From: Gammaproteobacteria bacterium | GTDB taxonomy: Bacteria > Pseudomonadota > Gammaproteobacteria > JAJPIJ01 | DNA: 64,000 nt | Assembly: GCA_021324815.1 (NCBI GenBank) | Contig: JAJPIJ010000030.1 | Location: 1-64,000 of the forward strand | Direction of reading: 5' to 3' | Part shown: piece by piece, positions 18,862 to 30,319 of the stretch | Layout: the number at the start of each line of letters is the position of its first letter | How positions within the stretch are numbered: position 1 is the stretch's first letter | Made by a program: the position numbers and the translations under genes | The notes under the pieces: generated by a model | Database searches by the model: none | What the model saw: only the letters and a program-made list of their open reading frames with translations | Told to the model about the DNA's origin: nothing

Positions 18862-19488
18862 TCAGGGAAGATCTCCAGCGGCCCCGGCCGGCTTCCTTGC
18901 CGTGCCTGCGGCGCTGTCGGCGTCGGCGGTCCCCTTTTTATCTGCGGGCGCGGCGCTGTCGGCGTCGGCACCGCCCACCTTCCTCAGCCGCTCCAAAACG
19001 GTGGCGGTGATGTCCGCCTTGCTGCTGGCATAGAGCGCGTCGCCCAGCACGAGATCGAAGCCCTGCTCCTTGGCGACGGCCTGGATGGTCTGGATGATCT
19101 CCTTCTGCATCTTGCCGAGCTCCTCGCTGCGGCGCAGGTTGAAGTCCTCGCGGTACTCATCCTGGGCGCGGCGCAGATCACGCTGCTTGGTGGTGATGTC
19201 GCGCTCCAGCCGCTGCGCCTCGCCTTCGCTCATCGTGGCGCCATCCTTGTTGAACTTGTCCTGCAGGTCCTTGAGCGACTTCTGCATGTTGGTGAGGTCC
19301 TTCTGCCGGGCGGAAAACTCCTTTTCAAGCGCCTTGCTCGCCTTCTGGGCTTGGGGTGAGCCATCGAGCACCTTGATGACGTTGACGACGCCAATCTTCA
19401 ACTCCTCGGCGCGGGCCTGGGGCGTCAGCGACAGGGCGGCGGAAATCATCAAGGCAGTACAGATCGGTTTCAGATTTTTCAAGGTCAT
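18862..19488 (-). CDS. skp: Periplasmic chaperone Skp/OmpH
   Basis: Skp holds unfolded outer-membrane proteins on the way to the BAM complex, whose main subunit is encoded next door. The 208-residue protein has a signal peptide (to about residue 27, PQARA), then [19 protein letters not shown] and a long charged coiled-coil arm (about 50-130). A C-terminal helix EEL...[17 protein letters not shown] closes the fold. The last 35 residues are an Ala/Asp/Gly-rich tail not usual for Skp. Confidence 0.93.
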   Translation of the reverse strand: MTLKNLKPICTALMISAALSLTPQARAEELKIGVVNVIKVLDGSPQAQKASKALEKEFSARQKDLTNMQKSLKDLQDKFNKDGATMSEGEAQRLERDITTKQRDLRRAQDEYREDFNLRRSEELGKMQKEIIQTIQAVAKEQGFDLVLGDALYASSKADITATVLERLRKVGGADADSAAPADKKGTADADSAAGTARKPAGAAGDLP

Positions 19489-19544
19489 GCTCCAAGGTTG
19501 AGGACAGCCATCGACGGCGCCATCTTACCGTCGGGCGGCCGGTT

Positions 19545-21848
19545 TTAGAAGGAAGTGCCAAACGTAAACTGGAACGCCTGCTTGCGATCGGTGGCCTGGG
19601 TGTTGAAGGGCTGGGCGATGCTGACGGTCAGGACGCCGAAGGGCGAGGCCCATATGCCGGCCAGGCCAGCGGAATAGCGCAACTGGCCGAGATCCACGCT
19701 TTCGTTGACGCCGTAGACATTGCCGGTGTCCACGAAACCGGAAATGCGCAGTGATTCGATGTCGGAGAAATAGGGCACGGGCAGAATCAGCTCGGCGTTG
19801 CCCACGATCTCCACGTTTCCACCCAGGGCCAGGTTGTTCACGTCCTTGGGACCCAGGGTGTCTTCCTCATAGCCGCGCACAGTCCGTGGTCCGCCGGCGT
19901 AGAAATTCTCGAAAAACGGCAATGTCTGTGTTTTTCCGTAACTGTCGCCATAGCCGAAACGGCCGTGCAGCGCGAGGGTGTAGTTGTCCGTCAACGGATA
20001 GAACCAGCGCGCGTCATAGAACAGCTTGTAGAATTCGAGATCCCCCCCCGGCGTGGCCAGTTCACCGGTTATCTGGTGCAGCGTGCCACGGTCGGGCAGA
20101 AAGGCCTTGTTGCGCGTATCGTAGGCGAAGCTGGTCGTCAATTTGATGTCGTCGAAGTTATGCCCCTCGCGCCGGAGGAAATCGAGCACCTGCTGAGTCG
20201 TCAGGCTGGTCGTGTTGGATATGTTCGTTTTTTCGTACTGCAGGCCGAAATTGATGCTGTTGAATTCGGTCAGGGGAATGCCGAATTGTGTTCCGACGGT
20301 GAAAACCGCGGAATCGTAGGGGATGATGTTGAGATCGGAGACATTGGTTTCCTGATAGCCGATGCTGTAACCCTGGCTCACGCCGTCCACCGTCCAGTAG
20401 GGGTCCAGATATCCCAGCCGGTAGGCGCGGTTGATGTCGCTGTTGTTGAAGGCGAAATCGACGCGCTTGCCGCTGCCGAGGAAATTATCCTGGGTGACGT
20501 TGGTGTTGAAAATCAGTCCCTGGGACTGCGAGAAGCCCAGTCCCAGCAGCAGGTTGCCGGAGGGTTGCTCCTCGACCGTGAAATTGACGTCCACCTGATC
20601 GGTGGTGCCGGGAACGGCGGGGGTTTCGACGTTGACTGATTTGAAATAATTCAACCGCTGCAGCCTCACCTTGGAACGCTCGACCTTGGTGGTGTCGAGA
20701 TAGGCGCCCTCCATCTGCCGCATCTCGCGTCGCAACACCTCGTCACGGGTCTTGGTGTTGCCGAAGAAATTGATGCGGCGGACGTAGACCCGCTTGCCGG
20801 GATCGATGAAGTAGGTGAGCGTGACGGTCTTCTTGTCGGCGTGAATGTCCGGAACGGCATTGACGTTGGCGAAGGCGTAACCGTCCTTGCCCAGCCGCTC
20901 GGTGATGCCCTTGGTGCTGTCGGTGGCGGCCTTGCGGGAGAAGATCATGCCCTTGCGGGTGCGGATCACCTTGAACAAATCCTCCTGCGGAACGATCAAC
21001 TGGCCGGCCAGCTTGACGTCATCCAAAGTGAACTGATCGCCCTCGCTAATGTTGACGGTCACATACACGTCATTCTTGTCGGGGGTGATGGACACCTGGG
21101 TGGATTCGACGTTGAAGTTGATGTAGCCGCGGTCGAGGTAATAGGATCGCAGCGATTCCAGGTCCGCCGCCAGCTTCTGCTTGGAGTACTGGTCGGCGCG
21201 GGTGAAAAACGAAAAGGCGGTCGGCGTCGACAATTTGAATTGCTTGAGCAGTTCCTTCTCGCCGAAGGCCTTGTTGCCGACGATGTTGATTTGCTTGATG
21301 CGCGCCACCCGCCCCTCGGAGATGTTGATGGCGATGGCGACGCGGTTGTTGTCGAGGTCCGTCACCTTGGTGTCGATCTTGACGCCATACTTTCCGAGCG
21401 CGAAATATTGCCGCTGCAATTCCAGCGCCACCCGATCCAGCTTGGATTTGTCGTAGACATCGCCCTCGGCGAAGCCGTTCTCCTTGAGTCCCTTCAGCAG
21501 GTCCTCGGTCTTGATGTCGGAGTTGCCGGTGATGGTGATCTGGGCGATGGCGCGGCGCTCCTTCACCTTCACCACCAGCACGTCGCCATCGCGTTCCAGC
21601 TTGACGTCGTCAAACAGCCCGGTCTTGAACAGGGCCTTGACCGCGTCGGCGGACTTGCCCTCGTCGAAGGTGTCGCCCACCTTGACCGGCAGGTAGTTGA
21701 ACACCGTGCCCGGCGAGATGCGGGACAGCCCCTCCAGCCGTATATCCCGGACCACGAAGGATTCCATGGCTTGCGAGGCCTGCGCGAGCAGCGCCGTCAC
21801 CAGCAGGCACACATGAAGCAGCCTGTTAACAAAATTGGCTAATCGCAT
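19545..21848 (-). CDS. bamA: Outer membrane assembly factor BamA
   Basis: BamA inserts beta-barrel proteins into the outer membrane. The 767-residue protein has a signal peptide (to about residue 27), five POTRA domains (about 30-425, starting [17 protein letters not shown]) and a C-terminal 16-strand barrel with the lid-lock motif RGYEED region ([18 protein letters not shown]). It ends with Phe (FQFTFGTSF), the usual barrel signature. It lies between rseP and skp, as in most proteobacteria. Confidence 0.97.
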   Translation of the reverse strand: MRLANFVNRLLHVCLLVTALLAQASQAMESFVVRDIRLEGLSRISPGTVFNYLPVKVGDTFDEGKSADAVKALFKTGLFDDVKLERDGDVLVVKVKERRAIAQITITGNSDIKTEDLLKGLKENGFAEGDVYDKSKLDRVALELQRQYFALGKYGVKIDTKVTDLDNNRVAIAINISEGRVARIKQINIVGNKAFGEKELLKQFKLSTPTAFSFFTRADQYSKQKLAADLESLRSYYLDRGYINFNVESTQVSITPDKNDVYVTVNISEGDQFTLDDVKLAGQLIVPQEDLFKVIRTRKGMIFSRKAATDSTKGITERLGKDGYAFANVNAVPDIHADKKTVTLTYFIDPGKRVYVRRINFFGNTKTRDEVLRREMRQMEGAYLDTTKVERSKVRLQRLNYFKSVNVETPAVPGTTDQVDVNFTVEEQPSGNLLLGLGFSQSQGLIFNTNVTQDNFLGSGKRVDFAFNNSDINRAYRLGYLDPYWTVDGVSQGYSIGYQETNVSDLNIIPYDSAVFTVGTQFGIPLTEFNSINFGLQYEKTNISNTTSLTTQQVLDFLRREGHNFDDIKLTTSFAYDTRNKAFLPDRGTLHQITGELATPGGDLEFYKLFYDARWFYPLTDNYTLALHGRFGYGDSYGKTQTLPFFENFYAGGPRTVRGYEEDTLGPKDVNNLALGGNVEIVGNAELILPVPYFSDIESLRISGFVDTGNVYGVNESVDLGQLRYSAGLAGIWASPFGVLTVSIAQPFNTQATDRKQAFQFTFGTSF

Positions 21849-21888
21849 CTTTTTTATGTAGTTATTGCATGGACCGCGACGATGGGCG

Positions 21889-23265
21889 TCATGACCACAG
21901 TCGCAGGATGTCGTTGTAAAACGCCAGTCCCATCAGCATCAGCAGAAGAATCAATCCCACTTGCTGCCCCGCCGCCTGCACGGATTCCGGCAGCGGCCTG
22001 CGTCCCACGAATTCAATAAGGTAATACATTAAATGCCCGCCATCCAGTAGCGGCACCGGCAACATGTTCAGCACAAACAGGCTGATGCTGACGAATCCCA
22101 TGAATTCCAGAAACCGGGCGGCGCCCAGGCTGAGCGAGCGGCCGGCGTACTGGGCGATGCTGATGGGTCCGCTGATGTTGTCGAGCGAGGCCTCGCGCTT
22201 GATCATGCTGGCCATCAATTTGAGCGTCAGCCAGGAAATCTGCCAGCTGCGATCCCAGGCCTTGCGGATGGCGCCGATCACGCCATAACGCTCCACCGCC
22301 AGCAGGCGCCGCATCTCGCCGCGCGCCTCCTCCGGCACGGCGATCACGGCGTTGATGCGGCCGACGTGTCCCTTGTCCCCGTCCGCCACGGATTGCGGCG
22401 TGACCGTGATCGTCATTTGCTTCCCTCCGCGCTCGATGCCGAGGGTGAGCGGCGTGTCGGGCCGCGCCGCCACGGCGTCAATGAATTGCGCGCTGTTATG
22501 CAGCGGCTGATCGTCGAGCTTGATCAGGCGGTCACCGGCGCGCAAACCGGCACGCTCCGCCGCCCCGCCGGCCAGGACCTTTTGAATCACCGGCGTGTAT
22601 GACGGCTGGAACTGATCGAAACCCAGCTTCCTGAACAGATCGCCGCGGGTGATGTCGTCGATGCGCAGGCCGTCCAGCGGCAGCACCCGCAGCTGTTCCC
22701 GGCCGGCGGCGTCGCGCACACGCATGTGGAGGGCGGAATGTTCGAGCACCCGCGGCAGCGCGATTTCGATGACGTTGCCCCAGGTCGGCGTGGCCTCGCC
22801 ATCGATGGCCGTGATCTCATCCTTGTTCTGCAGACCGGCCTGCGCCGCGGGGCTGCCGGGCCGCACCTCGCCGACCACCGGCTTGATGCCCTCCACGCCC
22901 AGCACGTAAACCACCGTGTAGGCCAGCAGCGCGAACGCGAAATTGGCCACGGGCCCGGCCAGCACGATCAGCGTGCGGTGAAGCAGCGGCTGCCGGTTGA
23001 AGGCCCGGTGCAGTTCCGCCGCCGGCACCTCGCCCTCGCGTTCGTCCAGCATCTTGACGTAGCCGCCGAGGGGCACGGCCGCCACCACCAGCTCCGTTTG
23101 ATCCCTGCCCAAACGTCGTTTCCACAGCGGCCGGCCGAAACCCACCGAAAAGCGCAGGATTTTGACGCCCATCTGCCGGGCCACCCAGAAGTGGCCGTAT
23201 TCATGGATGGTCACCAGCACGCAGATCGCGGTGATGAACGCGAGTGCCGCCGTCAGGATGTTCAC
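21889..23265 (-). CDS. rseP: Site-2 regulated intramembrane protease RseP
   Basis: RseP cuts anti-sigma factor RseA after DegS, releasing the envelope-stress sigma E, and also clears signal peptides. The 458-residue protein shows the zinc motif in [15 protein letters not shown], two PDZ domains (about 125-205 and 215-300), and the second conserved site [16 protein letters not shown] in a later helix. The Asp in that motif is the third ligand. Its stop overlaps nothing downstream; upstream it overlaps the dxr stop by 4 bases. Confidence 0.96.
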   Translation of the reverse strand: MNILTAALAFITAICVLVTIHEYGHFWVARQMGVKILRFSVGFGRPLWKRRLGRDQTELVVAAVPLGGYVKMLDEREGEVPAAELHRAFNRQPLLHRTLIVLAGPVANFAFALLAYTVVYVLGVEGIKPVVGEVRPGSPAAQAGLQNKDEITAIDGEATPTWGNVIEIALPRVLEHSALHMRVRDAAGREQLRVLPLDGLRIDDITRGDLFRKLGFDQFQPSYTPVIQKVLAGGAAERAGLRAGDRLIKLDDQPLHNSAQFIDAVAARPDTPLTLGIERGGKQMTITVTPQSVADGDKGHVGRINAVIAVPEEARGEMRRLLAVERYGVIGAIRKAWDRSWQISWLTLKLMASMIKREASLDNISGPISIAQYAGRSLSLGAARFLEFMGFVSISLFVLNMLPVPLLDGGHLMYYLIEFVGRRPLPESVQAAGQQVGLILLLMLMGLAFYNDILRLWS

Positions 23266-24446
23266 GCGGCGGCCTCGTGCAGACGGCGCTCAACGCAGTC
23301 GCGCGCCAGGGCGTCGTCGCGCAGGATCACGTCCAGCGAGGATGCCGGATGGGACGGCACCTCCTCCAGCGCCCGCTCTATCAACTCCGGGATCTGCAGA
23401 TAGCCGGCGCGGCGCTCCAGAAACGCCGCCACGGCCGCTTCATTGGCGGCGTTCAGGATGGCGGTGGCCGTGCCGCCCTGCGCCAGCGCCTGGCGGGCGA
23501 GGCGCAGACACGGGAAGCGCCGCTCGTCCGGCGGTTCGAAATCGAAATGCGCGCGCGCGAACAGATCGAGGCTGGCGACGCCGGACTCGACGCGCTCCGG
23601 CCAGGCCAGCGCATGGGCGATGGGCGTGCGCATGTCCGGGTTGCCGAGCTGCGCCAGCACCGAACCGTCGGCGTATTCCACCATGGAATGAATGATGCTC
23701 TGGGGATGGATGACCACCTGTATTCTGTCCGGCGTGGTGTTGAACAGCCAGCAGGCCTCGATGACCTCCAGCCCCTTGTTCATCATCGTCGCCGAATCCA
23801 CGGAAATCTTGCGGCCCATGACCCAGTTCGGGTGCGCGCAGGCCTGCTCGGGCGTGACGGCGCCGAGCTCCTGCGGCGGCGTGCGGCGGAAAGGGCCGCC
23901 GGAACCTGTCAATAAGATCCGCCGTACGCCCACCCGTTCCAGCCCCTGCTCGAATCCCGGCGGCATGCACTGGAACAGCGCGTTGTGCTCGCTGTCGATG
24001 GGCAGCAGCGTGGCGCCGTGCTGGCGCACCGCCTCCATGAACAGCCGCCCGGACATGACCAGCGCCTCCTTGTTGGCCAGCAGCACGCGCTTGCCGGCGC
24101 GCGCCGCCGCCAGCGTGGGCAGCAGGCCCGCCGCGCCGACGATGGCCGCCATGACGGACTGCGCCTCCGGCAGCGCGGCGACGGTCTCCAGCGCCCGCAC
24201 GCCGTCCAGCACCTCGGTGGCCAGCCCTTCGCATTTCAATTGCGCCCGCAGCGTCTCGGCGCTGCGTTCGTCCGCCAGCGCCGCATAGGCCGGCCGCCAG
24301 GTGCGGCATTGCGCCAGCAGCGTTTCGACATTGCGATGCGCGGCCAGGGCCACGACGCGATAGCGATCGCGATGGCGGGAAATCACGTCGAGCGTGTTCA
24401 CCCCGATCGTGCCGGTGGAACCCAGTATGGTGACGCCGTTTACCAT
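23262..24446 (-). CDS. dxr: 1-deoxy-D-xylulose 5-phosphate reductoisomerase
   Basis: Dxr makes 2-C-methyl-D-erythritol 4-phosphate from DXP with NADPH, the committed step of the MEP isoprenoid pathway; the undecaprenyl synthase gene lies two genes upstream. The 394-residue protein starts [20 protein letters not shown], the NADPH motif. It has the metal and substrate blocks [13 protein letters not shown] and [19 protein letters not shown], and [23 protein letters not shown] in short pieces. The frame is open far upstream inside cdsA in another reading frame; that part is a shadow. Confidence 0.97.
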   Translation of the reverse strand: MVNGVTILGSTGTIGVNTLDVISRHRDRYRVVALAAHRNVETLLAQCRTWRPAYAALADERSAETLRAQLKCEGLATEVLDGVRALETVAALPEAQSVMAAIVGAAGLLPTLAAARAGKRVLLANKEALVMSGRLFMEAVRQHGATLLPIDSEHNALFQCMPPGFEQGLERVGVRRILLTGSGGPFRRTPPQELGAVTPEQACAHPNWVMGRKISVDSATMMNKGLEVIEACWLFNTTPDRIQVVIHPQSIIHSMVEYADGSVLAQLGNPDMRTPIAHALAWPERVESGVASLDLFARAHFDFEPPDERRFPCLRLARQALAQGGTATAILNAANEAAVAAFLERRAGYLQIPELIERALEEVPSHPASSLDVILRDDALARDCVERRLHEAAA

Positions 24447-25282
24447 TGCCACTCCCCGTGAGACCATCTCAAGCCCTGCAGGCCCAGCCAGTACACCGGC
24501 ACGGCCGCCGTCAGACTGTCTATCCGGTCCAGGATGCCGCCATGGCCGGGGAGGCAGCGGCCGCTGTCCTTCACCCCCGCCCGCCGCTTGGACAGGCTTT
24601 CCGTCAAATCGCCGACCATGGAGGCCGCCACCGTCACCAACACCACCGCCAGCCAGATCAGGGACTTCGACCCCGGCCAGCCGCGGACTATCCCGATCAC
24701 GACCGCCAGCAAGGCCGTGGCGACAAGGGCGCCGGCCGCGCCCTCCCAGCTTTTGGCCGGACTGATTTGATCCGCCAGGCGGCGCCTGCCGTAACGCCTG
24801 CCCACGACGTAGGCCGCGGTGTCCGCCAGCCAGACCACGGCCAAGAGCGCATAGACCCAGGGTTTGCCTTCGGCGCACAGCCACACCAGTCCCATCCACG
24901 CGGGGATCAGAATCAACCAGCCCTCCAGCGCCAGCATCGTGGCGCCCTCCGCCGGCCGCCGCCGGCGGGCCTGGCACAGCCAAATCCGCCCCAATGCGAC
25001 AAGCCACCACGCCATGGCCGGCAGCATGAGTGCCACCCGCCACAGCGGGTTGCCGGACACATGGTATATCCACGCCAGCAACAGCGCCGTGATCAGCACG
25101 TAACCACCCTGGCTGGCGCGGAAATTGAGCGACGCCCATTCCCAGGCCCCCATCAACGCCACGACGGCCAGCGCCGACGCGAGCAGGGGGGGCGGCAGCC
25201 AGGTGACGGCCGCCAGCGCGGTCAACGCCAGCGCCAGCGCGGTCAGCACGCGATCCCGCAATTCGCGGCCTTCGGGGGTCAT
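24440..25282 (-). CDS. cdsA: Phosphatidate cytidylyltransferase
   Basis: CdsA forms CDP-diacylglycerol, the precursor of all phospholipids, in the inner membrane. The 280-residue protein is built of about eight hydrophobic helices, and near the C-terminus carries the family signature [19 protein letters not shown] followed by ILDRIDSL. It overlaps dxr by 7 bases and follows uppS after 18 bases, consistent with one transcript. Confidence 0.96.
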   Translation of the reverse strand: MTPEGRELRDRVLTALALALTALAAVTWLPPPLLASALAVVALMGAWEWASLNFRASQGGYVLITALLLAWIYHVSGNPLWRVALMLPAMAWWLVALGRIWLCQARRRRPAEGATMLALEGWLILIPAWMGLVWLCAEGKPWVYALLAVVWLADTAAYVVGRRYGRRRLADQISPAKSWEGAAGALVATALLAVVIGIVRGWPGSKSLIWLAVVLVTVAASMVGDLTESLSKRRAGVKDSGRCLPGHGGILDRIDSLTAAVPVYWLGLQGLRWSHGEWQW

Positions 25283-25300
25283 CCGTGACTCTTCGTCCCG

Positions 25301-26056
25301 TCAGCCCCCGGCGCGCTGCGGCCGCAACATGGCGCCCACCTGCTCGCCGGTGCGGCCGAAGCGGCGCTGACGCCGGGCATAACTGGCCAGCGCCAGCTCA
25401 AGCTGCCGCTCGTCGAAATCAGGCCACAGGCAATCCGTGAAATACAGCTCGGTGTAGGCCAGTTGCCAGAGCAGATAGTTGCTCACGCGCTGCTCGCCGC
25501 CGGAACGGATGAACAAATCCGGCTCCGGCAGATCATGGAGGCAGAGCTCGTCAGCCACCATCCGTTCGCTGATGTCGGCGGGGGACAGCGCCCCGCTGGC
25601 CGCCTTCTCCGCCAGACGGCGCACGGCACGGGTGATGTCCCAGCGGCCGCCGTAGCTCGCAGCGATAACCAGGGTAAGCCCGGAATTATTACGGGTCAGC
25701 GCCTCGGCCTCGGCGATGGCGGCGGCGAGGGAGGCCGGAAACTGGCCGCGTTCACCGATGATCCGCAGACGCACGTTGTTTTCATGCAGTTTCCTGACCT
25801 CCTGCCGCAGCGCCGAAATGAACAACTCCATCAGCAGGCGCACCTCGGTCTTGGGACGGCGCCAGTTTTCGCTGCTGAAGGCGAACAACGTCAGCACCTC
25901 GATGCCCCTGGCGGCGCAGGCCTTGACCAGGCCGCGCACCGCCTCGACGCCGGCGCGGTGGCCGGCGATGCGGGGCAGACCGCGCTGCTGCGCCCAGCGG
26001 CCGTTGCCATCCATGATGATGGCGACGTGTCGTGGCAGTGAGAGGTTCGCGTCCAC
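25301..26056 (-). CDS. uppS: Undecaprenyl diphosphate synthase
   Basis: UppS adds isoprene units to farnesyl diphosphate to make the C55 lipid carrier for peptidoglycan and O-antigen. The 251-residue protein has [17 protein letters not shown] with the catalytic Asp, [11 protein letters not shown], and the C-terminal [21 protein letters not shown] and [12 protein letters not shown]. The domain layout and length are those of cis-prenyltransferases. Confidence 0.97.
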   Translation of the reverse strand: MDANLSLPRHVAIIMDGNGRWAQQRGLPRIAGHRAGVEAVRGLVKACAARGIEVLTLFAFSSENWRRPKTEVRLLMELFISALRQEVRKLHENNVRLRIIGERGQFPASLAAAIAEAEALTRNNSGLTLVIAASYGGRWDITRAVRRLAEKAASGALSPADISERMVADELCLHDLPEPDLFIRSGGEQRVSNYLLWQLAYTELYFTDCLWPDFDERQLELALASYARRQRRFGRTGEQVGAMLRPQRAGG

Positions 26057-26144
26057 GGAATTGGATTAATAATAAACGCGGGGGCGGCTGATAACGACAG
26101 CTTGCCCAAAAACGAACCGGACGTGGCCGTCTTCCATCAACCTG

Positions 26145-26702
26145 TCAGACTTCCAGCAATTCCTTTTCCTTCCTGGCCATGCTCTCCTCGACCCGGGCGA
26201 TGTAGTCGTCGGTCAGTTTCTGCACACGTTCGTGCGCCCGGCGCTCGTCATCCTCGCTGATCTCCTTCTCCCTGACCAGGTCCTTCAGCATCTGCATGGC
26301 GTCGCGGCGCACGTTGCGGATCGCCACCCGGGCGTTCTCGGCCTCGTGCCGCACCACCTTGGTCAGATCGCGCCGGCGCTCCTCGGTGAGCGGCGGCAAC
26401 GGTATGCGGATGACCGTCCCCGCCGTGGTTGGCGTCAATCCCAGATCGGAGGCCAGGATGGCCTTCTCGATGGGCCCCACCATGTTCTTGTCCCATGGCG
26501 AGATCATGAGCGTGCGGGCGTCCTGCACGGTGACGTTGGACACCTGGTTCAATGGCATCTGCGAGCCGTAATATTCCACGGTGATGTGATCAAGCAGCGC
26601 GGTGTTGGCCCGGCCGGTGCGCAGTCTGGTCAGGGTCTGCTTCAGCGCCTCGACCGCCTTCTGCATGCGTTTGTCCGCGTCACGGGTGACATCCTCGATC
26701 AT
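26145..26702 (-). CDS. frr: Ribosome recycling factor
   Basis: RRF splits the post-termination ribosome together with EF-G. The 185-residue protein starts [20 protein letters not shown] and contains [23 protein letters not shown] in pieces ([11 protein letters not shown]), INPWD-type loop ([11 protein letters not shown]), and [16 protein letters not shown]. Length and motifs are canonical. Its ATG overlaps the pyrH stop (ATGA), so frr is translationally coupled to pyrH. Confidence 0.98.
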   Translation of the reverse strand: MIEDVTRDADKRMQKAVEALKQTLTRLRTGRANTALLDHITVEYYGSQMPLNQVSNVTVQDARTLMISPWDKNMVGPIEKAILASDLGLTPTTAGTVIRIPLPPLTEERRRDLTKVVRHEAENARVAIRNVRRDAMQMLKDLVREKEISEDDERRAHERVQKLTDDYIARVEESMARKEKELLEV

Positions 26703-27442
26703 CGCCGGCCTCCACCCCCGTCCACCAATGTGCCCACGTCCTCGCCCATGACCGCGCGCAGCATGGCCCCCTCCCGGCTCATGTCGATCACCCGCAGCGG
26801 CATGTGATTGTCCCGGCATAATACCACGGCGGTGGCATCCATCACGTTGAGCTTGCGCGCCAGCACCTCATCGTAATGGAGGTGGGCGTATCGCTCGGCG
26901 CCGGGGTTCCGCAGCGGGTCCGCGGCATAGACGCCATCCACCTTGGTGGCCTTGATCATCAGGTTGGCGTTGATCTCCACCGCCCGCAGGCTGGCGGCGG
27001 TGTCGGTGGTGAAAAAGGGGTTGCCGGTGCCGGCGGCGAACACCACCACCCGCCCCTTCTCCAGATGACGGACGGCGCGGCGGCGGATGTAATCCTCGCA
27101 GATCTGATTGATCTTGATTGCCGACATGACCCGGCAATACATGCCGGCGTGCTCCAGCGCGTCCTGCAGTGCCAGGGCGTTGATGACGGTCGCCAGCATC
27201 CCCATGTGATCGGCGGTCACGCGATCCATGCCGGCGGCGGCCAGGCCCGCGCCACGCAGCATGTTGCCGCCGCCGATGACCATGGAGACCTGTACGGAGA
27301 CCGCCGTCATCTGACGGACCTCCGCGGCGAGTCGCTTGAGAACCTCTGCATCGATGCCGAATCCGGCATCCCCCATCAACGCCTCGCCGCTGAGCTTGAT
27401 CAGCACTCGCGGGTAGCGTGGCGTTTCGGGCTTGGTCACCAC
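26699..27442 (-). CDS. pyrH: UMP kinase
   Basis: PyrH phosphorylates UMP to UDP. The 247-residue protein shows [47 protein letters not shown] and [20 protein letters not shown], all typical of bacterial UMP kinases in the amino acid kinase fold. The start is a GTG (27442, with another GTG directly after it) behind an AAGGAG box. It lies in the universal rpsB-tsf-pyrH-frr order. Confidence 0.98.
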   Translation of the reverse strand: MVTKPETPRYPRVLIKLSGEALMGDAGFGIDAEVLKRLAAEVRQMTAVSVQVSMVIGGGNMLRGAGLAAAGMDRVTADHMGMLATVINALALQDALEHAGMYCRVMSAIKINQICEDYIRRRAVRHLEKGRVVVFAAGTGNPFFTTDTAASLRAVEINANLMIKATKVDGVYAADPLRNPGAERYAHLHYDEVLARKLNVMDATAVVLCRDNHMPLRVIDMSREGAMLRAVMGEDVGTLVDGGGGRR

Positions 27443-27469
27443 CGCTCTCCTTTTATGAATTCCCCCTGC

Positions 27470-28351
27470 TCAAGCCTTGCGCACCTGGGCCATGACCTCG
27501 GCGGCGAAATCCCCGGCTTTCTTTTCGATGCCTTCACCGACCTCCATGCGCAGGAACGATCTCACGCTGGCGCCGGACCTGGCCAGCAGCTTGCCGACGG
27601 TGGTGTCGGGGTCCCTGACGAAGGGCTGGCCCACAAGACTCACCTCGCTCATGAATTTCCTGAGCTTGCCCTCGACCATTTTCTCGATGATGTTGGGCGG
27701 TTTGCCGCTGTCGGCCGCCTGCGCCAGGTAGATTTCCCTCTCCTTGGCCACCAGATCGGCGGGCACCTGGTTCTCCGACACGCACACCGGCCGGCTGGCC
27801 GCGATGTGCATGGCGAGATCCCTGGCCAGCGCCTCGTCGCCGCCGTCCACGTCCACCAGCACGCCGATCCGCGCGCCGTGCAGATAGGCGCCGATGCGGC
27901 CGCCCTGCGTCGCCAATTCCGCGAACCGGCGCACCGAGATATTCTCGCCCAGTTTGGCGACCAGCGCCGTGCGCGCGGCCTCCACCGTCTCGCCGGCGCC
28001 GCCTTCCAGGGGCAGGGACATGAGTTTTTCGACGTCGACCGGCCGGTGCTTGAGCACGGTGTCGCCCACCGCCCCGGCGAATTTCCGGAAATTCTCGTCC
28101 TTGGCGACGAAATCGGTCTCGCTGTTCACCTCGACGAGCACGGCGCGCGGGCCCGCCTGTTTCAAAACCAGCGTGCCCTCGGCCGCCACCCGCGCCGCTT
28201 TCTTCACCGCCTTGGCGATGCCGCTCTTGCGCAGCCATTCGGCCGCCGCCTCGAGGTCGCCGCCCGACTCCACCAGCGCCTTCTTGCACTCCATCATGCC
28301 GGCGCCGGAGCGCTCGCGCAGTTCCTTGACCAGGGATGCGGTGACTTCCAT
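27470..28351 (-). CDS. tsf: Elongation factor Ts
   Basis: EF-Ts exchanges GDP for GTP on EF-Tu. The 293-residue protein begins [20 protein letters not shown] with the core motif TGAGMMDCKKAL-like block ([13 protein letters not shown]), and then [17 protein letters not shown] and two coiled dimerisation regions. Two ATGs compete: 28357 touches the GAGGA box, while 28351 sits 6 bases from it, so I chose 28351. The rpsB stop is only 2 bases upstream of this start, unusually tight for this pair. Confidence 0.97.
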   Translation of the reverse strand: MEVTASLVKELRERSGAGMMECKKALVESGGDLEAAAEWLRKSGIAKAVKKAARVAAEGTLVLKQAGPRAVLVEVNSETDFVAKDENFRKFAGAVGDTVLKHRPVDVEKLMSLPLEGGAGETVEAARTALVAKLGENISVRRFAELATQGGRIGAYLHGARIGVLVDVDGGDEALARDLAMHIAASRPVCVSENQVPADLVAKEREIYLAQAADSGKPPNIIEKMVEGKLRKFMSEVSLVGQPFVRDPDTTVGKLLARSGASVRSFLRMEVGEGIEKKAGDFAAEVMAQVRKA

Positions 28352-28353
28352 GG

Positions 28354-29238
28354 TCATTCCTCACCCGCCGCGGCGTGGGCGCGCGGCGCCTTCTTCTTCA
28401 CCGTGGCCTTCTTTTTGGGTGCCGGCGCGCGGCGCGCGGCCTTCTTGCGCGCACTCCTGGGGGCCCCCTCCTCGGGCGCGGCCACGTCCACCACCGGCTC
28501 GCCCCGCTCGTTCAGTTCGACGAACTCATCGCCCCTGGCGGTCGCCGCCTCCACGGCCGCCAGCCGCGACTCCAGGATGGCGTCGGCCATCGCCCGCGCG
28601 TACAGCTGTATGGACCGGATGGCGTCGTCGTTGCCCGGTATGGGGTAGTCGATGCCGTCGGGATTGTTGTTGGTGTCGACGATGCCGACCACCGGGATGT
28701 TGAGTTTGCGCGCCTCGGCCACGGCAATGCGCTCATGGCCGATGTCGATGACAAACAGCGCGTCCGGCAGCCCGTTCATGTTCTTGATGCCCGCCAGGCT
28801 TTTATTGAGCTTCTCCAGATCGCGGGTCATGGTCAGCGCCTCGCGCTTGGTCAGCCGCTCGAAGCCGCCCTCCTGTTGCAGGGCCTCCAGCTCGCGCAGG
28901 CGCTTGATGGATTGCCTGACTGTCTTGAAATTGGTGAGCATGCCGCCGGTCCAGCGACGGTCCACCCACGGCATGCCGCAGCGCATGGCCTCCGCGCGGA
29001 TGGTCTCCTGCGCGGCCTTCTTGGTGCCGACGAAAAGTATGATGCCCTTGCGGGCGGCCAGCCTGCCGATGAAATTGACCGCGTCGTTGAACAACGGCAG
29101 GGTCTTCTCCAGATTGATGATGTGAACCTTGTTGCGCTCCCCGAAGATGAAGGGGGCCATTTTGGGATGCCAGAAACGGGTCTGGTGGCCGAAATGAACG
29201 CCGGCCTCCAGCATCTGGCGCATGCTGACTTCCGCCAT
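28354..29238 (-). CDS. rpsB: 30S ribosomal protein S2
   Basis: S2 binds the head-body junction of the small subunit. The 294-residue protein has [19 protein letters not shown], then [34 protein letters not shown] and [18 protein letters not shown]. It carries a long Ala/Lys/Arg-rich C-terminal extension of about 50 residues ([19 protein letters not shown]), longer than in E. coli S2. A good GAGCA/GGAG-type box precedes 29238. Gene order and length support the call fully. Confidence 0.98.
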   Translation of the reverse strand: MAEVSMRQMLEAGVHFGHQTRFWHPKMAPFIFGERNKVHIINLEKTLPLFNDAVNFIGRLAARKGIILFVGTKKAAQETIRAEAMRCGMPWVDRRWTGGMLTNFKTVRQSIKRLRELEALQQEGGFERLTKREALTMTRDLEKLNKSLAGIKNMNGLPDALFVIDIGHERIAVAEARKLNIPVVGIVDTNNNPDGIDYPIPGNDDAIRSIQLYARAMADAILESRLAAVEAATARGDEFVELNERGEPVVDVAAPEEGAPRSARKKAARRAPAPKKKATVKKKAPRAHAAAGEE

Positions 29239-29436
29239 GAAATGCTCCTCAAATTGTTGGGTTTTGGGGTCTTGCCGACCCGGCCTCCACGCAATTCCGC
29301 GGCTGACCCCTGGGGGCACCCGGCAGCGGATGGAACTTGCCTTACCGTTCCGCGTCTCTTAGGAACCGTGATTCAAGCACTTATTGCGTGTGTGTATTGG
29401 GCTTTTGAGGCGATGGTTTGCGTCAAAAGCGGGCGC

Positions 29437-29465
29437 TTTATACCATAGAAGAAGCGAGGCAACAA
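29437..29465 (-). promoter_or_regulatory. Candidate sigma-70 promoter for rpsB operon
   Basis: On the minus strand a TTGTTG box (29465-29460) and a TATAAA box (29442-29437) are separated by 17 bases, in the 296-base gap between the divergent rpsB and map genes. The TATAAA box matches five of six consensus bases; the upstream box only three. The resulting leader would be about 190 bases long, usual for rpsB. The map promoter must overlap this region; I could not choose a clear one. Confidence 0.4.
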
Positions 29466-29534
29466 ACCGCGCCTCCGGGATCGTCCGGCGGCTCACCGGG
29501 TCCCATGGGAAATGCCGCACAGACAGCCAGGATC

Positions 29535-30305
29535 ATGCCAGTGAGCATCAAGACGCCGCAGGAAATCGAGGCCATGCGCACCGCGGGCCGGCTGGCCGCC
29601 GAGGTGCTGGAAATGGTGGCCCCGCACGTGCGCGCGGGCGTCACCACCAACGAACTCGACCGGATTTGCCACGAATACATCACGACGACGCAGCGCGCGG
29701 TGCCGGCGCCGCTCAATTACCGCGGCTTTCCCAAGTCGATCTGCACCTCCATCAACCACGTCGTCTGCCACGGCATCCCCAGCGACCGGGCGCTGAAGGA
29801 GGGGGACATCATCAACATCGACGTGACCGTCATCAAGGACGGCTACCATGGCGACACCAGCAAGATGTTCGTGGTCGGCGAACCCTCGATCCGCGCCCGC
29901 CGGCTCATCGACGTCACCTACGAATGCATGCGCATCGGCATCGCGATGGTGCGCCCCGGCGCGCGGCTGGGCGACATCGGCGCCGCCATCCAGCGCCACG
30001 CGGAGGCGCACCACTTCTCGGTGGTGCGCGAATATTGCGGCCACGGCATCGGCCGCCAGTTTCACGAGGAGCCCCAGGTGCTGCATTACGGCACGCCGGG
30101 CACCGGCCTGCGGCTCGAGGAGGGCATGACCTTCACCATCGAACTGATGATCAACGCCGGCAAGCGCCACGTCACGCTGCTGCCGGACGGCTGGACGGTG
30201 GTGACCCGTGATCGCAGCCTGTCGGCGCAGTGGGAGCACACCGTGCTGGTCACGCGCGGCGGCTACGAGGTGCTGACGCGGCGCCCGGACGAACAATTTC
30301 ATTGA
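29535..30305 (+). CDS. map: Methionine aminopeptidase, type I
   Basis: Map removes the initiator Met from new proteins. The 256-residue protein has the metal-binding residues in the usual blocks: INIDVTVIKDGYHGDTSKMF (two Asp), REYCGHGIGRQFHEEP (His), GMTFTIELMI (Glu) and SAQWEHTVLVT (Glu). MPVSIKTPQEIEAMRTAG at 29535 is the canonical start; the frame is open 39 codons further upstream. It is divergent from rpsB and followed by glnD, the classical order. Confidence 0.98.
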   Translation: MPVSIKTPQEIEAMRTAGRLAAEVLEMVAPHVRAGVTTNELDRICHEYITTTQRAVPAPLNYRGFPKSICTSINHVVCHGIPSDRALKEGDIINIDVTVIKDGYHGDTSKMFVVGEPSIRARRLIDVTYECMRIGIAMVRPGARLGDIGAAIQRHAEAHHFSVVREYCGHGIGRQFHEEPQVLHYGTPGTGLRLEEGMTFTIELMINAGKRHVTLLPDGWTVVTRDRSLSAQWEHTVLVTRGGYEVLTRRPDEQFH

Positions 30306-30319
30306 CGACCCCCGCCTCC

